From assembly GCA_003255025.1 (NCBI GenBank), contig QANY01000230.1, forward strand, positions 1,710,478 to 1,774,477: a stretch of 64,000 bases of DNA, in the 5' to 3' direction. The notes beneath the pieces are model-generated. The model saw only the letters and a list, made by a program, of their open reading frames with translations, ran no database searches and had not been told where the DNA came from. This document shows, piece after piece, positions 36,034 to 47,552 of this stretch (its first letter is position 1; each line of letters begins with the position of its first letter). The stretch comes from Datisca glomerata (taxonomy: Eukaryota > Streptophyta > Magnoliopsida > Cucurbitales > Datiscaceae). Position numbers and translations under genes: made by a program.

Positions 36034-37189
36034 CATTGAAAACTAAACATAATTTATCTCGTTCAAAGGTCATCGTGGTGGTGATTGAAACTTAATTATT
36101 TCAGCATTTGCTTTAAGAACCCATTATGGTTTGACCCTAAAGGGATTATCATAAGCTCAAAAGAAGACCAATTAAAAGGAAAAAAGAGTGTATCATTCTT
36201 TGAGTACTTACTCTTGACACTTATGAGTGCCACACGTAAAATCTTTTCATTTCTCACAACATATATATACACTATATTAAAATGGGTTTAAGAGGAAAAA
36301 TTTTTGATTTCTCATTTTACACTTTAAGTCCACTTAAATATAGTGTAAGATCAATTTTTCATGTATTTAGTTCATTTAAAATTTTGTTCACCAATTATTC
36401 TTTTATTAATACTTTATAAAATTTAGTATTTTATATTATTGTGTTATTGGAAATATATATGATTTTAGATATCTTTATATCATAAACATTATTTCAGTCA
36501 ATGACAATGAGTTATTGTCAAACTTGTTTAGTTTTTTTAGTTTTATAATAAATATCATAATTTGCAATTTTCATTATCCGTAGTAAAATCGTTTATCACA
36601 TTTATTTTTCTCTTCTAAAATATTTTGTTTGTTTCTTTTATTCTTATCTTACGATATAAATTTTAGGATCATGCTCTCTTTAATTCAATAATTCTTGTAG
36701 ATAATTTATCATCTCGAGATGATGCACAACTTATTCAAATTTCTATCTATTTGTAATAATTTTATTATAAATATATCATCTTCAGGTGATGCATGATCTA
36801 TTTAAATTTTATTTTATTTGCAGTAGTTTAATTTATAAATATGAGAAAATTATCATTATTTTCTTTTTTTTAGATTTACATTTTGAAAGCTAATGTATTT
36901 ATTTCAACGTTAATAATTATTTTAAAAGTTACTGTATATAATTTAAAAAATTATACGTGCGAAGCATGTGTTTTTCGACTGGTATATATAAAAGATGAGA
37001 CTAACGTGACATAAATCGATTATATTTAGTGAATTTAGAGGTTTAATTAATCAAAGGTAGGTCCCTTTCATTTTTTTGTTTGTGTACCGCTCTTGTAACA
37101 ACGCTAGTATATTATTATTCTCCTTCATTAAGAATTTAGAATTTCAACCTTAGTAGGAGGATGACTGTGAGCCTTCAAATCAGATCTAT
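36034..37189. other. AT-rich intergenic stretch
   Basis: No gene. A short phrase (atcatctcgagatgatgcac near 36707 and atcatcttcaggtgatgcat near 36777) occurs twice, 70 bp apart, each with a small internal palindrome. Confidence 0.5.
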
Positions 37190-37398
37190 AAATTATATGG
37201 GAAATTTGCAATTTTCATCACTTTTGGAGGGTGTATTAAACAAAATGTCACTTTTTTTCTTAAATTTCAGAGATGGTCGAATTTTCACGTGCTAGTTGGA
37301 GACAGTTAAAAACTTTGATATTTTCCTATTTTTCCCTTCCCTCTCGAGTTAAACTTTCTCTCTCTTATATTTTCTCTCTCTAAAAAGCAGACCCATCA

Positions 37399-37659
37399 AT
37401 GGAGATTTCTCCAAGGCAACAATAGCAACAAAACCCAAACTCATATCTCCTTCCATCCCCTAACAACCATAGCATCAACAGTAGCAGTAGCAGCAATAGC
37501 AGCCGAGTAGTTCAAATTGAAGCCACACCTCCTCCATCATTGCCGCCGACAACATAGCCACAATCACAACCTCCTAAACCCATTACCTGATCTGAGTCTT
37601 CTAACTCGTACCCGACTACCTTTGTTCAAGCTGATACTTCCCCTTTCAAACAAGTTGTT
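37399..37659 (+). pseudogene. Captured N-terminal fragment of a VQ-motif protein gene
   Basis: VQ proteins are plant regulators that bind WRKY factors and are MAP-kinase targets. The frame starts MEISPRQQ, runs through serine- and proline-rich sequence (residues 26-52) and ends in SYPTTFVQADTSPFKQVV at residues 70-87. This tail is the conserved lead-in of the VQ4/VQ13/VQ33-type subgroup. The match stops exactly where the core should continue with QMLTG; AT-rich element DNA (TATTTTATT) follows. Three in-frame stops (codons 9, 53, 64) can each be derived from CAA/CAG/CGA by C-to-T changes. A CT-rich gene-like leader (37360-37398) precedes the ATG. It is a dead gene fragment carried by MULE A. 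Confidence 0.85.
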
Positions 37660-38057
37660 TATTTTATTTTATATTTCTTTGTTCTCTTGAATGTGTTGAT
37701 TAATTTAAGTATTATATCCATCAATTGTTCCAACATCAATGAACTTATCATCATTTTCCCATGTGAATCTGGGAAATTTTTTCAAAAAATTGCAAGACGC
37801 TATGGTATCTAAATTAGACACCATACGTATCAAATTTATTTACAGTAGATGCCATACATTTTTCGGATTTTTATTCTATGCTATGGTATCTAAATTAGAT
37901 ACTATACGCATCTAATTTAGATATCATATGTATAGGTAGAATAAGAGTGTTCAATGTTTCAGATTATTTGGGTATTTATAGAAAATTAAACCGGTATCTA
38001 ATTCTTATACCGTATGTGTAAACTTTTTTTAAATAATAACGAAAAGCACATTGTGCA

Positions 38058-38135
38058 TTGCGTCAGTGCACAGTGACTTTTGTTGTGCACTGACATGCAC
38101 AATGATTAGTCACTGTGCACTGCGTCAGTGCACAG
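38058..38135. repeat. Nested palindromes in MULE A
   Basis: CTGTGCACTG-cgt-CAGTGCACAG (38113-38135) is a perfect hairpin with 10-bp arms and a 3-base loop. Its left part, GTCACTGTGCACTG (38109-38122), is also the exact complement of CAGTGCACAGTGAC (38063-38076), giving alternative stems. Confidence 0.85.
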
Positions 38136-38355
38136 CAATTGTGTACACGCTTTTTTTTATTTTTTGAATATTTAAATACGTTGAACGGCTCACTATGCAT
38201 GCGTTGCATCGTGATCTGTGCACGCGTGTTCTTGTGATTTTTGTCCGTGATTTTTGTGGGGTAACATAATAATTATCTTTTTGTAGTGGAGACCACCGAT
38301 CATTCTTGCAATTAAAAAATTAAAGGGTCATTCTTGTAGTTCTCCCAAACTATAT

Positions 38356-40395
38356 TCAATCATTATATTTTTTTTTATCGGATGTAATTCCTTGGTCTAT
38401 GTAGAATTAGTACATTTGAACGTCAAAAATGACACTAAAGTGTCGTGCATGATTGAAAAACTAGGTTCCAATGCTGATCATCTAGTTCTTTTCCATCAAT
38501 AATTTTCTAGAGCTAGCAATTTTGTTTTGTGATGTTAAGCAGCAGTTTGCTAAGCTCATTTTTTAATGTATTTTTAGGCATTAAAAATATTTAGTAACTC
38601 ATACTAAATTTTGACATAATATTAGAGCATTAGATCTTGAGTTTAAAATCCTATGTCAACTATAAAGTATCTGCATTTTAGGCCCATGAATAAAAAAGAA
38701 TTTCAGTTGTACACGTGCGAGAGTGATGATAGATATAATTCAAATATTGACTATATATTTCACGCTAATCAAATAGTTTAGGTGTTGAGATTACTGATAA
38801 TTTAAATGGAAATTGAAAAATACGACGTACCTAAAATGCCGAATTCACAATATTTAATAATTATTAGCTACGCTAATGTTTTAAAACTTATGAACACACT
38901 TCTAAACCAAAAGTTCATTCAAATGGACCCTAAAAGGTCAGTTCTTAGTAGTTGTGTTTCTAAAGTTTGACACATGAGGTTTGGAGCTTAACTCCAAATT
39001 TCAAAAGCAAAGGGTCAGCATCATTAACATACATGTTCAGTGCTAATAATAATGAATTCAACAAGTTCACGGTATTAATTTCTATCATCATCTTCCTCTT
39101 TTAATTTAGGGTTTCTCTCTCTCTTTAAAGGTACTTTTACCTTAAATAAAGTAATTGGGTCCATAAAAGTTGGTAAATGTTAGGATTATGAGCCAAAGAT
39201 TAACTAATAAATTACTTTATAACCCATTTATATATTATGTAACAAAGTTATTTTTCATCCGATTTACAAGCTATTTGATATCTCTAGAATATTTCTAATA
39301 GATGGGGTTTCTCTGCTGGTGGACTATCAACACATTAAATAACAGTTCGACGAGTGTGAGTCGTCTAATTTAATCTGAACAGTCCAAATATAATAATTTT
39401 CTACTGTTGGAGCCTAATGACAGAAGATCTACATCCAATTCAGATGTAAGATTCATGGTTTTATACATTGCGTGAATTTACTCGGGGAAAATAGATGAAT
39501 ACGTTGTTATAGAATTTTTAATTATTGATTTTATATTAAGAATGAAATGTAAATATTTCTTAATAAAGCCTCTCTTCCCATCTCTATCTAAAGGACAAGG
39601 CGAACTTTTTTTTCCACATGGAAGCTAAAATGATATTAACTAGAACAAGACAAGGTTTGAATTAGAAGACAAATAGTTACATCTGCTTTCTACTGTATCT
39701 GTGGGTCTTCAAATTCTATCTCTAGGAAAAAATTTCGACATGTAAATTAAATTTAGCCGACAAACGGAATGACATGTTTTCATATTGTCTTCCTTTGATA
39801 GAGAACCAATTTTTGGCTAGGGTTTATCCTATCTTATTGCCAAATTCTCTATTTACCAAGACACAATAACCAAATATATTTATATAAACAATATGAAATA
39901 GTTAGTGTTGGTTAAATCTCATACTTATATCTCATAATCGTGAATTTAATTTATAATTTTACTGATCTAATCCTCCAAGATTTTATAACTTAATTTGACA
40001 GTATGAAATGTTTTTAAATATTATCTTGACAGTAATGGAAATAACATTTAATTATATTAAAGTCTTAAATACATTTCATGTTGTTAAAGTTTTAAATATC
40101 ATTTTACGGGGAAGTACATTTTATTTACATTAAAGTCTTAAATAAGTGTTTAAAAAAAGTCTTAAATAAAAAAAATTGAATGTTGTCAACTGAAGCACGG
40201 AAAAGGTATGAATTTTATTTTTGAAACGTGTATAAATGAATAATAAGGTTATCTTAAATTAAAACTTGTTAACATTTGAAGACATAACTAACAATAAATC
40301 TTACATTCAATATAAATCTTTAAATGCATGATTATATGTTGCTGCTAAAAATTAGAGAGCGCACGTGCTCCACGTTGAGTGCTTTGACGTCCTGC
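38356..40395. other. AT-rich intergenic stretch
   Basis: No gene seen; no long repeat recognised. CT-rich run near 39110-39125. Confidence 0.55.
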
Positions 40396-40414
40396 ATATA
40401 CATGAAGGACAATA

Positions 40415-40787
40415 TGAACTCGATGGCAAGCTAAGTAGAAGAACTTAGACAAAACTCAGTTAGAAAAATAAAGAGGATCAAAGAAGAAGAAGCTGACATT
40501 CAAGAAGCATTTAGTTATCGAGCATTACTTAGAGTAGTTACATTTATTAGAATTTATACATGAAGCTAAGTACACAAGAGAGAATCATGAATTAGTTACA
40601 AGGAGGTTGAATGATAACAGATAGAGAAAGGGATACTAACTGAATTGAGACAGTTAGCTCGATAACAGTTTGATAGTAATGGTTTATTGTCAAACTGGTT
40701 AAGTCACCTCGAGCTTACTTGGGAAACATCCATCCTTGACATGTGTTCCTACTACCTTGATATCATTCTTAGTAGGCTGAGCTGTCA
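40415..40787 (-). repeat. 3' LTR of the copia element
   Basis: Matches 46138-46510 over most of its length, including gagagaatcatgaattagtta and gacatgtgttcctactacct. The last 30 bp or so at the outer (left) edge have diverged, so the edge is approximate. Confidence 0.8.
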
Positions 40788-40930
40788 TCCTTTCATCCCC
40801 CCTCAAGGTGAAGGGTAAGTTTCTGATCAGAAGCTTGCTCTTAAGATAGTTGAACCGTGAAGTAAAGAGAGCTTTAGTAAGGAAATCTGCCAGCTGATCA
40901 ACAAAGGGAACAAAGCGCACCGCCAACTAG
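40788..40930 (-). pseudogene. Copia RNase H C-terminus
   Basis: The frame spans 40699-40926 and reads RFVPFVDQLADFLTKALFTS then LLIRNLPFTLRG, the normal end of the copia polyprotein. The frame then runs on into the 3' LTR, so part of its length is not protein family sequence. RNase H sequence upstream (40931-41580) is present but frame-broken. Confidence 0.85.
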
Positions 40931-41584
40931 TTTTGCGGGACCTTGTCTCTTATGAAGTGTATATCAAGCTCAACATGTTTTGTTTTGGCATGGAGAGTAA
41001 GGTTAGATGCAAGTGTTATTTCACTTATATTGTCACACCAGAGAATTGAAGGTTGAGTGCAATAGAGTCCAAGTTCAAATAACAGATTTTAAAACCATTG
41101 CAGTTCTGAAGAAGAATTGGCAAGGGCATGATACTCACTTTATGTGCTCGATCTCAATACTATGGCCTTCTTTTTAGATAATCGGGACATAAGATTATCA
41201 CATAGGAAGATCAAGTATGCACCAGTGGACTTCTTGTCTCTCGCATCCCCTACCCAATCTGAATCTAAATAATCTTCTAGAGAGAGATTGGAAGGTTGTT
41301 TAATGGTCAACCTTTCTAAAATTGTTCCCTTTAAGTACCTTAGAAGCCTCTACAAGTTTTCCAATGAATATGAGTAGGTTGATGGATAAACTAACTTAGC
41401 TTATTCACTATAAAGCTAATGTTAGGTCTTGTTACGGCCAAGTATTGTAAGGCACCAATGGTGCTTCTGAACATAGTGACATTAAGCATTGGTTCTCCTT
41501 CTGTAAGACTAAGAGAAACAGATGCTGAAGCAGGTGAAGATGTTGGTTTTGCACCTTCCATTTTAGTCTTCTTAAGGAGATCTG

Positions 41585-42258
41585 TTATATACTTGGCTGG
41601 GTCAAATGTATGCCTTGGCAGCTCGTATGAACTTCAACACCTAAGAAATAATGTATAAGCCCCAGATCTTTCAGAGCGAAGGTTTTATGCAGGCATTTTA
41701 CAGTTTTCTTAATCATATCAGTGTTGCTACCTATCAACAGGATGTCATCAACATACACTAACAAGTACTTAACCTCTTTATTAGGTCTAGCATTCTTGAA
41801 CCCCCAATTCAAAAGCACTTTCCTCAACCTGGCATACCAAGCTCCTAGGGCTTATTTCAAGCCATACAAACCTCTCTTCAACATACAAACATGGTTAGGT
41901 TTCTGTGAGTCAATAAAACCTTCAAGTTGAGGCATAAAAATAGTTCCATTGATGTAGTCATTCAAGAACGCAATGTTAACATTAAGTTGTTTTACCACCC
42001 AATTGATGAAACAACCAAATGGAGAATAACTCTAACAGTTGTAGGTTTGATTCTTGGATTAAAAGTCTCAGTAAAATCAAACCCTGAGGGTTGATGAAAC
42101 CCCTTTACAACTAATCTAGCTTTATGCTTTTGTATGTTGCTATCGGGATTTAGCTTCAACTTGAATACCCATTTGTTCCCTACTAATGACATTGAAGGAG
42201 AATAGGGAACAAGCTCCCAAGTACCATTCCTCAATAAAGCATTATACTCCTCAACCAT
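41585..42258 (-). pseudogene. Copia reverse transcriptase remnant
   Basis: Two open stretches cover RT. The first (41992-42258, minus) has the entry motif ALLRNGTWELVP, then NKWVFKLKLNPD, KARLVVKGFHQ and DFTETFNP. The second (41585-41827) holds the catalytic box YLLVYVDDILLIGS with both aspartates preserved, then LKDLGLIHYFLGVE. Between them (41828-41991) the frame is disrupted. Intact YVDD with broken flanks fits a copy that died by indels and stops rather than by active-site loss. Confidence 0.9.
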
Positions 42259-42758
42259 GGTTAACCTCCAATTAGTACTAGTAAGTGCCTATTTAACTTT
42301 CCTAGGTTCAGTAGGTAAGTCTAATGTAGGATATGGATGTTTAATTGTTGTATAGGCCATAGGTTTAACAATGTCACTCTTTAGTCTAGTGACCATTGAA
42401 TGTATTGATCAAGAAGTAGTAACAGAGGCTATTGGGAGACTACTAGAGATAGGCTCAGTAGTTGGAATGTGGAGATCTACTACTAAATTATCAGATATGG
42501 AAGGAAAGTTCGTATTTTGACTAAACTGAAACTGAGGTTGAGAAACAGGAGAAATGTTACATGATGTAGTTTGAATGTCTTATGCCAATTGTTGCAAAAC
42601 ATGATACTCAAGTCCAGAAAAGTTATTTTGGAGAGAATTCTCAGATGTGCATGCACTTATAGAGTTAGGACCAGATTGATTTTGAGGACCAGATGGAGGA
42701 CTAGATATTTGACCAGGGTTAAAAACAGAAGAAAGAGTTGCAACATGATCACTGATAG

Positions 42759-43560
42759 TTATATTTTACTTGTTTTTAACTGATTTTGACTCTGAATTAG
42801 TACATAAGGAAATAAATTCTCATTAAAAACTACATTTCTTGAAACATAAACTTTCCCAGAGGGATGTAAGCACTTAAAACCCTTATGATTAGGAGAATAG
42901 CCAATGAAAACACACATTTCAGAATGAAACTCAAACATATGTCTATTATATGGCCTAATATATGAGAAACATGCATAACCAAATATTTTTAGGCTGCTAT
43001 TGTCAGATAACCTATAAACAGCTTTTGATATCATGTGGTAAAGTTTAGGACTTTGGTTGGCGGCCTATTTATTAGAAACAATGAGGTTTAGAAGGCATCC
43101 CACCAAAATTTAAAGATAGATTAGCTTGAGCAAATAGTGTGAGTCCAGTCTCTATAATATGCCTATGTTTCCTCTCAATTTTATCATTTTGTTCATGTAT
43201 ATGAGGACATGGCTGTCTAAAACCTATTCCATATTTTTGAAGTTCATTAACCAATATCCTAAACTCCCCACCCCAGTCTGATTGTAGGGTTTTGATAGGC
43301 CTGTCAAACTATTTTTCAGCAAACAACCTAAAAATTTTGAACACTTGTACGGCTTCAAACTTCAACTTTAAGGGAAATATCCATGTAAACCTACTGAAGT
43401 CATCTAAGAATGAGATGTAATATTTGAATCCTTCTCTTGCGGTTACTGGGGCAGGTTCCCACAGATCAGTAAACATTAATTGTAAGGGATAAGAAGAAAC
43501 AGATTTAGAGTTTCTAAAAGGGCAAAGTGTGGCATTTTCCTTTCTGGCAGGCTATGCAAA
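42759..43560 (-). pseudogene. Copia integrase remnant
   Basis: The core is read on the minus strand from about 43560. It has a TDLW segment (first catalytic Asp), a SDWGGEF segment (second Asp and following Glu-like box), then HIHEQNDKIERKHRHIIE at 43072-43254, matching the HTPQQNGxxERKHRHI motif with the catalytic Glu. The C-terminal part (42759-43034) contains FGYACFSYIRPY, VFIGYSPNHKGFKCL and VYVSRNVVFNENLFPY. Stops separate the parts. The upstream half of the pre-integrase zinc region is displaced by the nested insertion at 43629. Confidence 0.9.
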
Positions 43561-43628
43561 ACATGATTTTTGTTTAGATATAACGTTACAAGACTTTAGA
43601 ACCCTATTCAAGATGTTTTGTGCGGGAC

Positions 43629-44422
43629 ATAGTTATCAATTATGTTTCGTTTAGGTTGGAATGTTTTAGTTTCGAGATGGGAACGGAACGAAATAGGGGG
43701 TGGTAAAATTTTGTCCCAAAATTTGGCCAATTCCAGCCAGAATGGAACATTCCAAGCGGAATATGCTCATTCCGCATGAAATCGGTGAAATGGAAAATGG
43801 GCCGAAACAGACCCTTATTTTTAAAACTGTACTAAATATAGATGGAATCGACAATTTACAACAATGATGCAACAACCCATATGGTTATGTGCTTTAGAAT
43901 TAAACATTCCCCTCCCATTCGAATCTCATCTTTTGCATTCTACATTTTCAATTCATTTTTGTTCAATAATAATTTCTTAATTTAATTGAGCTAATTTTTC
44001 TTCCATAATTGGTTAAATTTATTTCTATAATTATTTTTTAGAATAAGTAACTTGTTTAGATTAATTGTATGATTTATTTATATTATAAGTTTAAATAAAT
44101 GAGTGATTATTTTTAGATTAAATGAGTGATTTCTTTAGATTAATTGGGTTACTTGTATATCGATTTGTTATTTTTTTCACGTGAAATATTACGCTCATAC
44201 TTTTAAATAAATTGAAATGCTTGGAATAAACTACGAGTGCTTAAAATACATAAGTTTTTTAATGAAAATTATGTGTATCTTATTTTTTTAAGTCATGACT
44301 CACTTTTTGTTATATTATAAATTTTATAATATTATTTTTATATGTCTGAAATTTTTTCTGGAACAGAATACCAGAACACTGAAATATCTGAAATGCTTCA
44401 TTTATTTAAAAAAATGAAACGN

Positions 44423-44472
<50 letters not shown>

Positions 44473-44475
44473 CTC
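43629..44475. mobile_element. Transposon nested in the copia integrase region (hAT-like, tentative)
   Basis: Copia pre-integrase coding stops at about 44475 and resumes at about 43629, so about 845 bp has been inserted. The insert is AT-rich, non-coding, with gaacggaacgaaat-type motifs at one end. At the other end a cagaatac...gaaatatctgaaatgc terminus is shared in reverse with 58290-58360. It carries a (CA)n tract. TSD not resolved. The hAT label rests only on general appearance. Confidence 0.55.
44423..44463. repeat. (CA)n microsatellite
   Basis: About 20 CA units directly after an N at 44422, followed by (TA)n. It lies at the edge of the nested insertion. Confidence 0.95.
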
Positions 44476-44479
44476 AGAA

Positions 44480-46108
44480 TCAGTGATTTTCTTATTAAGA
44501 GAATGTAAAAGACTTTTGTACAAGCAGTTAGAAGAGTTTCTTATAGACACAAACTTATCAGTCTTAAAATAAGAAAAGGACTTATTACAAAATTCATTTT
44601 GTAAAGGTAAAACAGATTTAACGAGTGTCAGTTGAGCTTAGGGATCTTTTTGATTGGGGTACACCAGCAGGTGCAAGTCATTCTTAAGAATTCCTTTCAA
44701 AATTATTGTTCCCTTAATCGTGTCCTTAACAAAGCAAAAGTTAGCATCAAACTCAACAGTTACATCATTATCAAGAGTTAGTTTTGAAATTCTTATAAGG
44801 TTCTTTTTTTTTAATTTCTGGAACTCTAAGTAAGGAATTTAGTTTAATGGAAAGGAATTAGAAGGGAGAGGGTCGAATATATATGATAAATGCGGAGGAA
44901 CTTACCATTACCAACTAAGAGTTTTTCTTGGCCTGAGTATTCTTGAGCTAAGCTGACATTGCCTAGATCTGAGGTTACATAATTGGTAGCAACATTGTCA
45001 ACGTACCAAGCCTAATCATATATGGAATTAGGTGAAGCAACAAAGGTTGAGGGAGACACCATGAATGCAGTAGGATTGCCAGGGTTCCTTTGGCTAAATT
45101 AGTTTCCACCATTAGCTGAATTAAAGCCTCTCTGTGAGCCTTTTTTTCTCATATCTATAGTAACAAATGCTGGCGTAACAACCCATCTTGTCATCAACTT
45201 GGGAAATTACTCTGCCACATCTTCTATTTCTGCCTTATCCTCTTCTTGCATTGAAGCCTCCTCTATAATTTTGATTTTCACCTCTGTTAAAAAAAGTATG
45301 AGAACTGGCATGTGAGTTATAACCTTGAGAATTGCCATTAGAATTCTGTTGGTTCCCAAAAGAACCTTTCTTGTTGCTAAACTATGTGTTGGTAGTCAAA
45401 TTGGCACTCACTTTGACTATACTCTCTGCTAAAGCTAGTTTTCTCTCTAATCTATTTTCATGACACATTAGTAAAGATTACATCTCTTCAATTGAAATAT
45501 CATCCATTCTTGAAGTGATATTGACCATTGCGGTGTCAAATTCATGTCCCAAACCATTCAAAATATTAAGCATAAGATCTTGTTCTAAAACAGGACTTCC
45601 AGCAGCTGCAAGTGCATATGTTAATCTCTTCATTTTCTCATAAAATTTAGAAATTGTTGTGTTACCTTTGCTTTCTGTTTATAGGCTCTTCTTAAGTTAC
45701 ATTAGCCTTGCTCTAGACTGACTTGCAAAGCTCTTCTCCAAAGAATTGCAGACCTCACTGAGGTACTTTATTGAAAAAATGTTCCCAAAATACTCTCAGA
45801 CATTGATGCCTTAAGCCAACTCAGTAACAGTTGGTCTTTACTCAGCTAAATGATGAACTCAGGATTGACACTTCCATTTTACAAGTGTCTTCTCTGGTTT
45901 CCTTAGAATAATGTCATCAATTCCATGTCCAATCATAGCAGGAAGGACTTGTGATTTCCAAATCACATAATTTTTCCTGCTTAGCTTTATAGAAAGTGAA
46001 CTGTTAAGTGTATTATTGAAAATGTTCTTGATGCTCAAAGATGAACTATTAGCAGTGTTGGTTTTACCGCCAATACTTATTACCCCCCATTACTTCATGA
46101 TTAGCCAT
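44480..46108 (-). pseudogene. Copia gag, zinc knuckle and pre-integrase remnant
   Basis: The likely start is the ATG at 46106-46108 (minus), MANHEVMGG, about 17 bp from the primer site. The gag (UBN2-type) domain is recognisable between 45980 and 45420: WKSQVLPAMIGHGIDDII, then LNILNGLGHEFDTAMVNI and MDDISIEEM followed by a MCHENRLE segment. An Asn/Gly-rich linker and a shifted CCHC knuckle (about 45240-45160) follow. Pre-integrase sequence (ISKLTLDNDVTVEFDANF) lies at 44810-44700, and LHLLVYPNQ comes after it. Stops and shifts are frequent. Coding is then cut by the nested insertion at about 44475. Confidence 0.85.
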
Positions 46109-46124
46109 TGACGCAAGTCTCTAT

Positions 46125-46137
46125 GGCTCCGATACCA
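46125..46137 (-). other. Primer-binding site of the second copia element
   Basis: The minus strand reads TGGTATCGGAGCC, immediately inside the LTR. It matches the initiator-Met tRNA type except for one base. Confidence 0.85.
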
Positions 46138-46510
46138 TGTAATAATATGTAATATGTAGAAAATCTCGGACAAAATTGAGTTAGAAAAATAAAGAGGATC
46201 GAAGAAAAAAAGCATATATTCAAGAAGCACTAAGTTATTGAGCATTACTAAGTCTAGTTACATTTATTATAATTTATACATGAAGCTAAGTATACAAGAG
46301 AGAATCATGAATTAGTTATAAGGAGGTTGAATTAAAACAGTTAGAGAAAGGGAGACTAACTGAATTGAGACAGTTAGCTCGATAACTGTTTGACAGTAAT
46401 GGTTTATTGTCAAACTGGTTAAGTCACTCCCTCGAGCTTTCTTGGCAAGCATACATCTTTGACATGTGTTCCTACTACCTTGAGATCGTTCTTAGTAGGT
46501 TGAGGTGTCA
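46138..46510 (-). repeat. 5' LTR of the second copia element
   Basis: TG...CA-bounded, 373 bp, matching the left copy at 40415-40787 (roughly 85-90% by eye). The flanking bases to the right are tcctt. Confidence 0.85.
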
Positions 46511-47207
46511 TCCTTTGAGGTGGGGACATTGCCTTAGACCCTCCAATGCTAAGTCATGTATTTGAGGAAAACCTAGTATAATCTATCTAAGGCCGAGTTG
46601 GACTTACCTCTCCAACGGGTTAGAGGGTGTACTTGACTTGACCTTCTCTTCCCGAACTGACATGCCTACCGACCTGGTCTACCCGAGGTGGAACCCAAGA
46701 GCTGGTACTTGAGCTAGGATTCATGAGCTGATACGCATGACCTGAGACTCAAGTGCTGGAGAGCTCATGAGCTGAGAGTCATGACACGTGGCATATATAT
46801 GTGACCTCTTAGAAAATATGCATTGTAGTTGCCCCTCAGTCAACGAATTGAGCAAGGAGGCCTAAATGTTAACCCTTTGCGTTTTTCGAGTTTGTTGATT
46901 TATACGGTGCTAACTATTGGTTATTGTAACTATTCACGGAGAAATGAGCTTTTCAATCATTTCACTTGACTATGTCGTTATATGATCTTTGAGTGACAGG
47001 TGCTCGACCTTTTATTCGATCTTTAATCTTTCTTTTAGGCTTAAGCACAAACTTGGTATTGATCTTGATTTTTACTTAATTGTCCTTGCCTATCACGAGG
47101 GCTTAGGCCACAGTTACTCTATTTGTCCTGTCGAGCCCAATGGCAGAGGTATAGATAGATTTTATTACACCTACCTTAGAACGATCGCTTAGGTAAATGT
47201 ATCTTTC
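46511..47207. other. Repeat-like, gene-free stretch
   Basis: GC content is higher than in the surroundings. A short phrase (gagctgag(a/t)ctcatga-like) recurs at 46690-46790. The style resembles an LTR or leader of another gypsy element, but no partner copy is in the window. Confidence 0.4.
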
Positions 47208-47552
47208 GACATACCTTCCCAGCACAAGCACAAAGGTCAATATTTTCCTTTGTTTACCTGCCTAGCATGAGGGCGTAGGTTGGAATTTTCTTTGTTTACA
47301 TGTCTAGTATGAAGGTGTGGGTCAAGATTTCTTTTGTTTACTTGCCCAGCACTAGAGCGTATCTTAGGATCTGCTTTTCTTATCTGCCTAGCACGAGTGC
47401 ATCCGTCAAGATTTTCTTTTTTTACATGCCTAGTAAGAGGGCCCAGGTAAAAAATTTCTTTGTTTACCTTCCACACATAAGGGTGTAGGGTTAGGATTTT
47501 CTTTATTTACTTGCCTAGCATGAGGGGTCCGGATTTTCTTTATTTACCTGCA
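47208..47552. repeat. 42-bp minisatellite array, about 8 copies
   Basis: A landmark cctagcatgag-like motif recurs at about 47216, 47261, 47303, 47345, 47387, 47429, 47471 and 47513, separated by ttttctttgtttac. As 42 is divisible by three, both strands stay open as 14-residue repeats (47237-47476 minus, with HVNKEN-type repeats; 47300-47488 plus). These frames are by-products of the array. Confidence 0.9.

Larger units (their letters stand above)
37199..38346 (+). mobile_element. Pack-MULE-like element A, 1148 bp
   Basis: The left end GGGAAATTTGCAATTTTCAT and the reversed right end GGGAGAACTACAAGAATGAC form imperfect inverted repeats starting with G. The flanks aaattatat (37190-37198) and aaactatat (38347-38355) match at eight of nine bases, the TSD length of Mutator-like elements. 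There is no transposase. Inside are a gene-derived fragment (37360-37659), AT-rich sequence with repeated atctaaattagata(t/c)cata motifs, and a strongly palindromic zone at 38058-38135. A related element with the same internal motifs lies at 61734-62849. Confidence 0.82.
40400..46510 (-). mobile_element. Ty1/copia element, full-length but broken, with nested insertion
   Basis: LTRs of about 373 bp lie at roughly 40415-40787 and 46138-46510. On the minus strand they begin TGACA(c/g)CTCA. The left one is preceded (minus) by a polypurine tract (ttgaggggggatgaaagga, 40788-40806) and the right one is followed (minus) by primer site TGGTATCGGAGCC (46125-46137). Between them, in minus orientation, come gag, zinc knuckle, pre-integrase, integrase, RT and RNase H, the copia order. 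An unrelated transposon occupies about 43629-44475. No TSD could be fixed because the left outer edge is uncertain. Confidence 0.9.
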
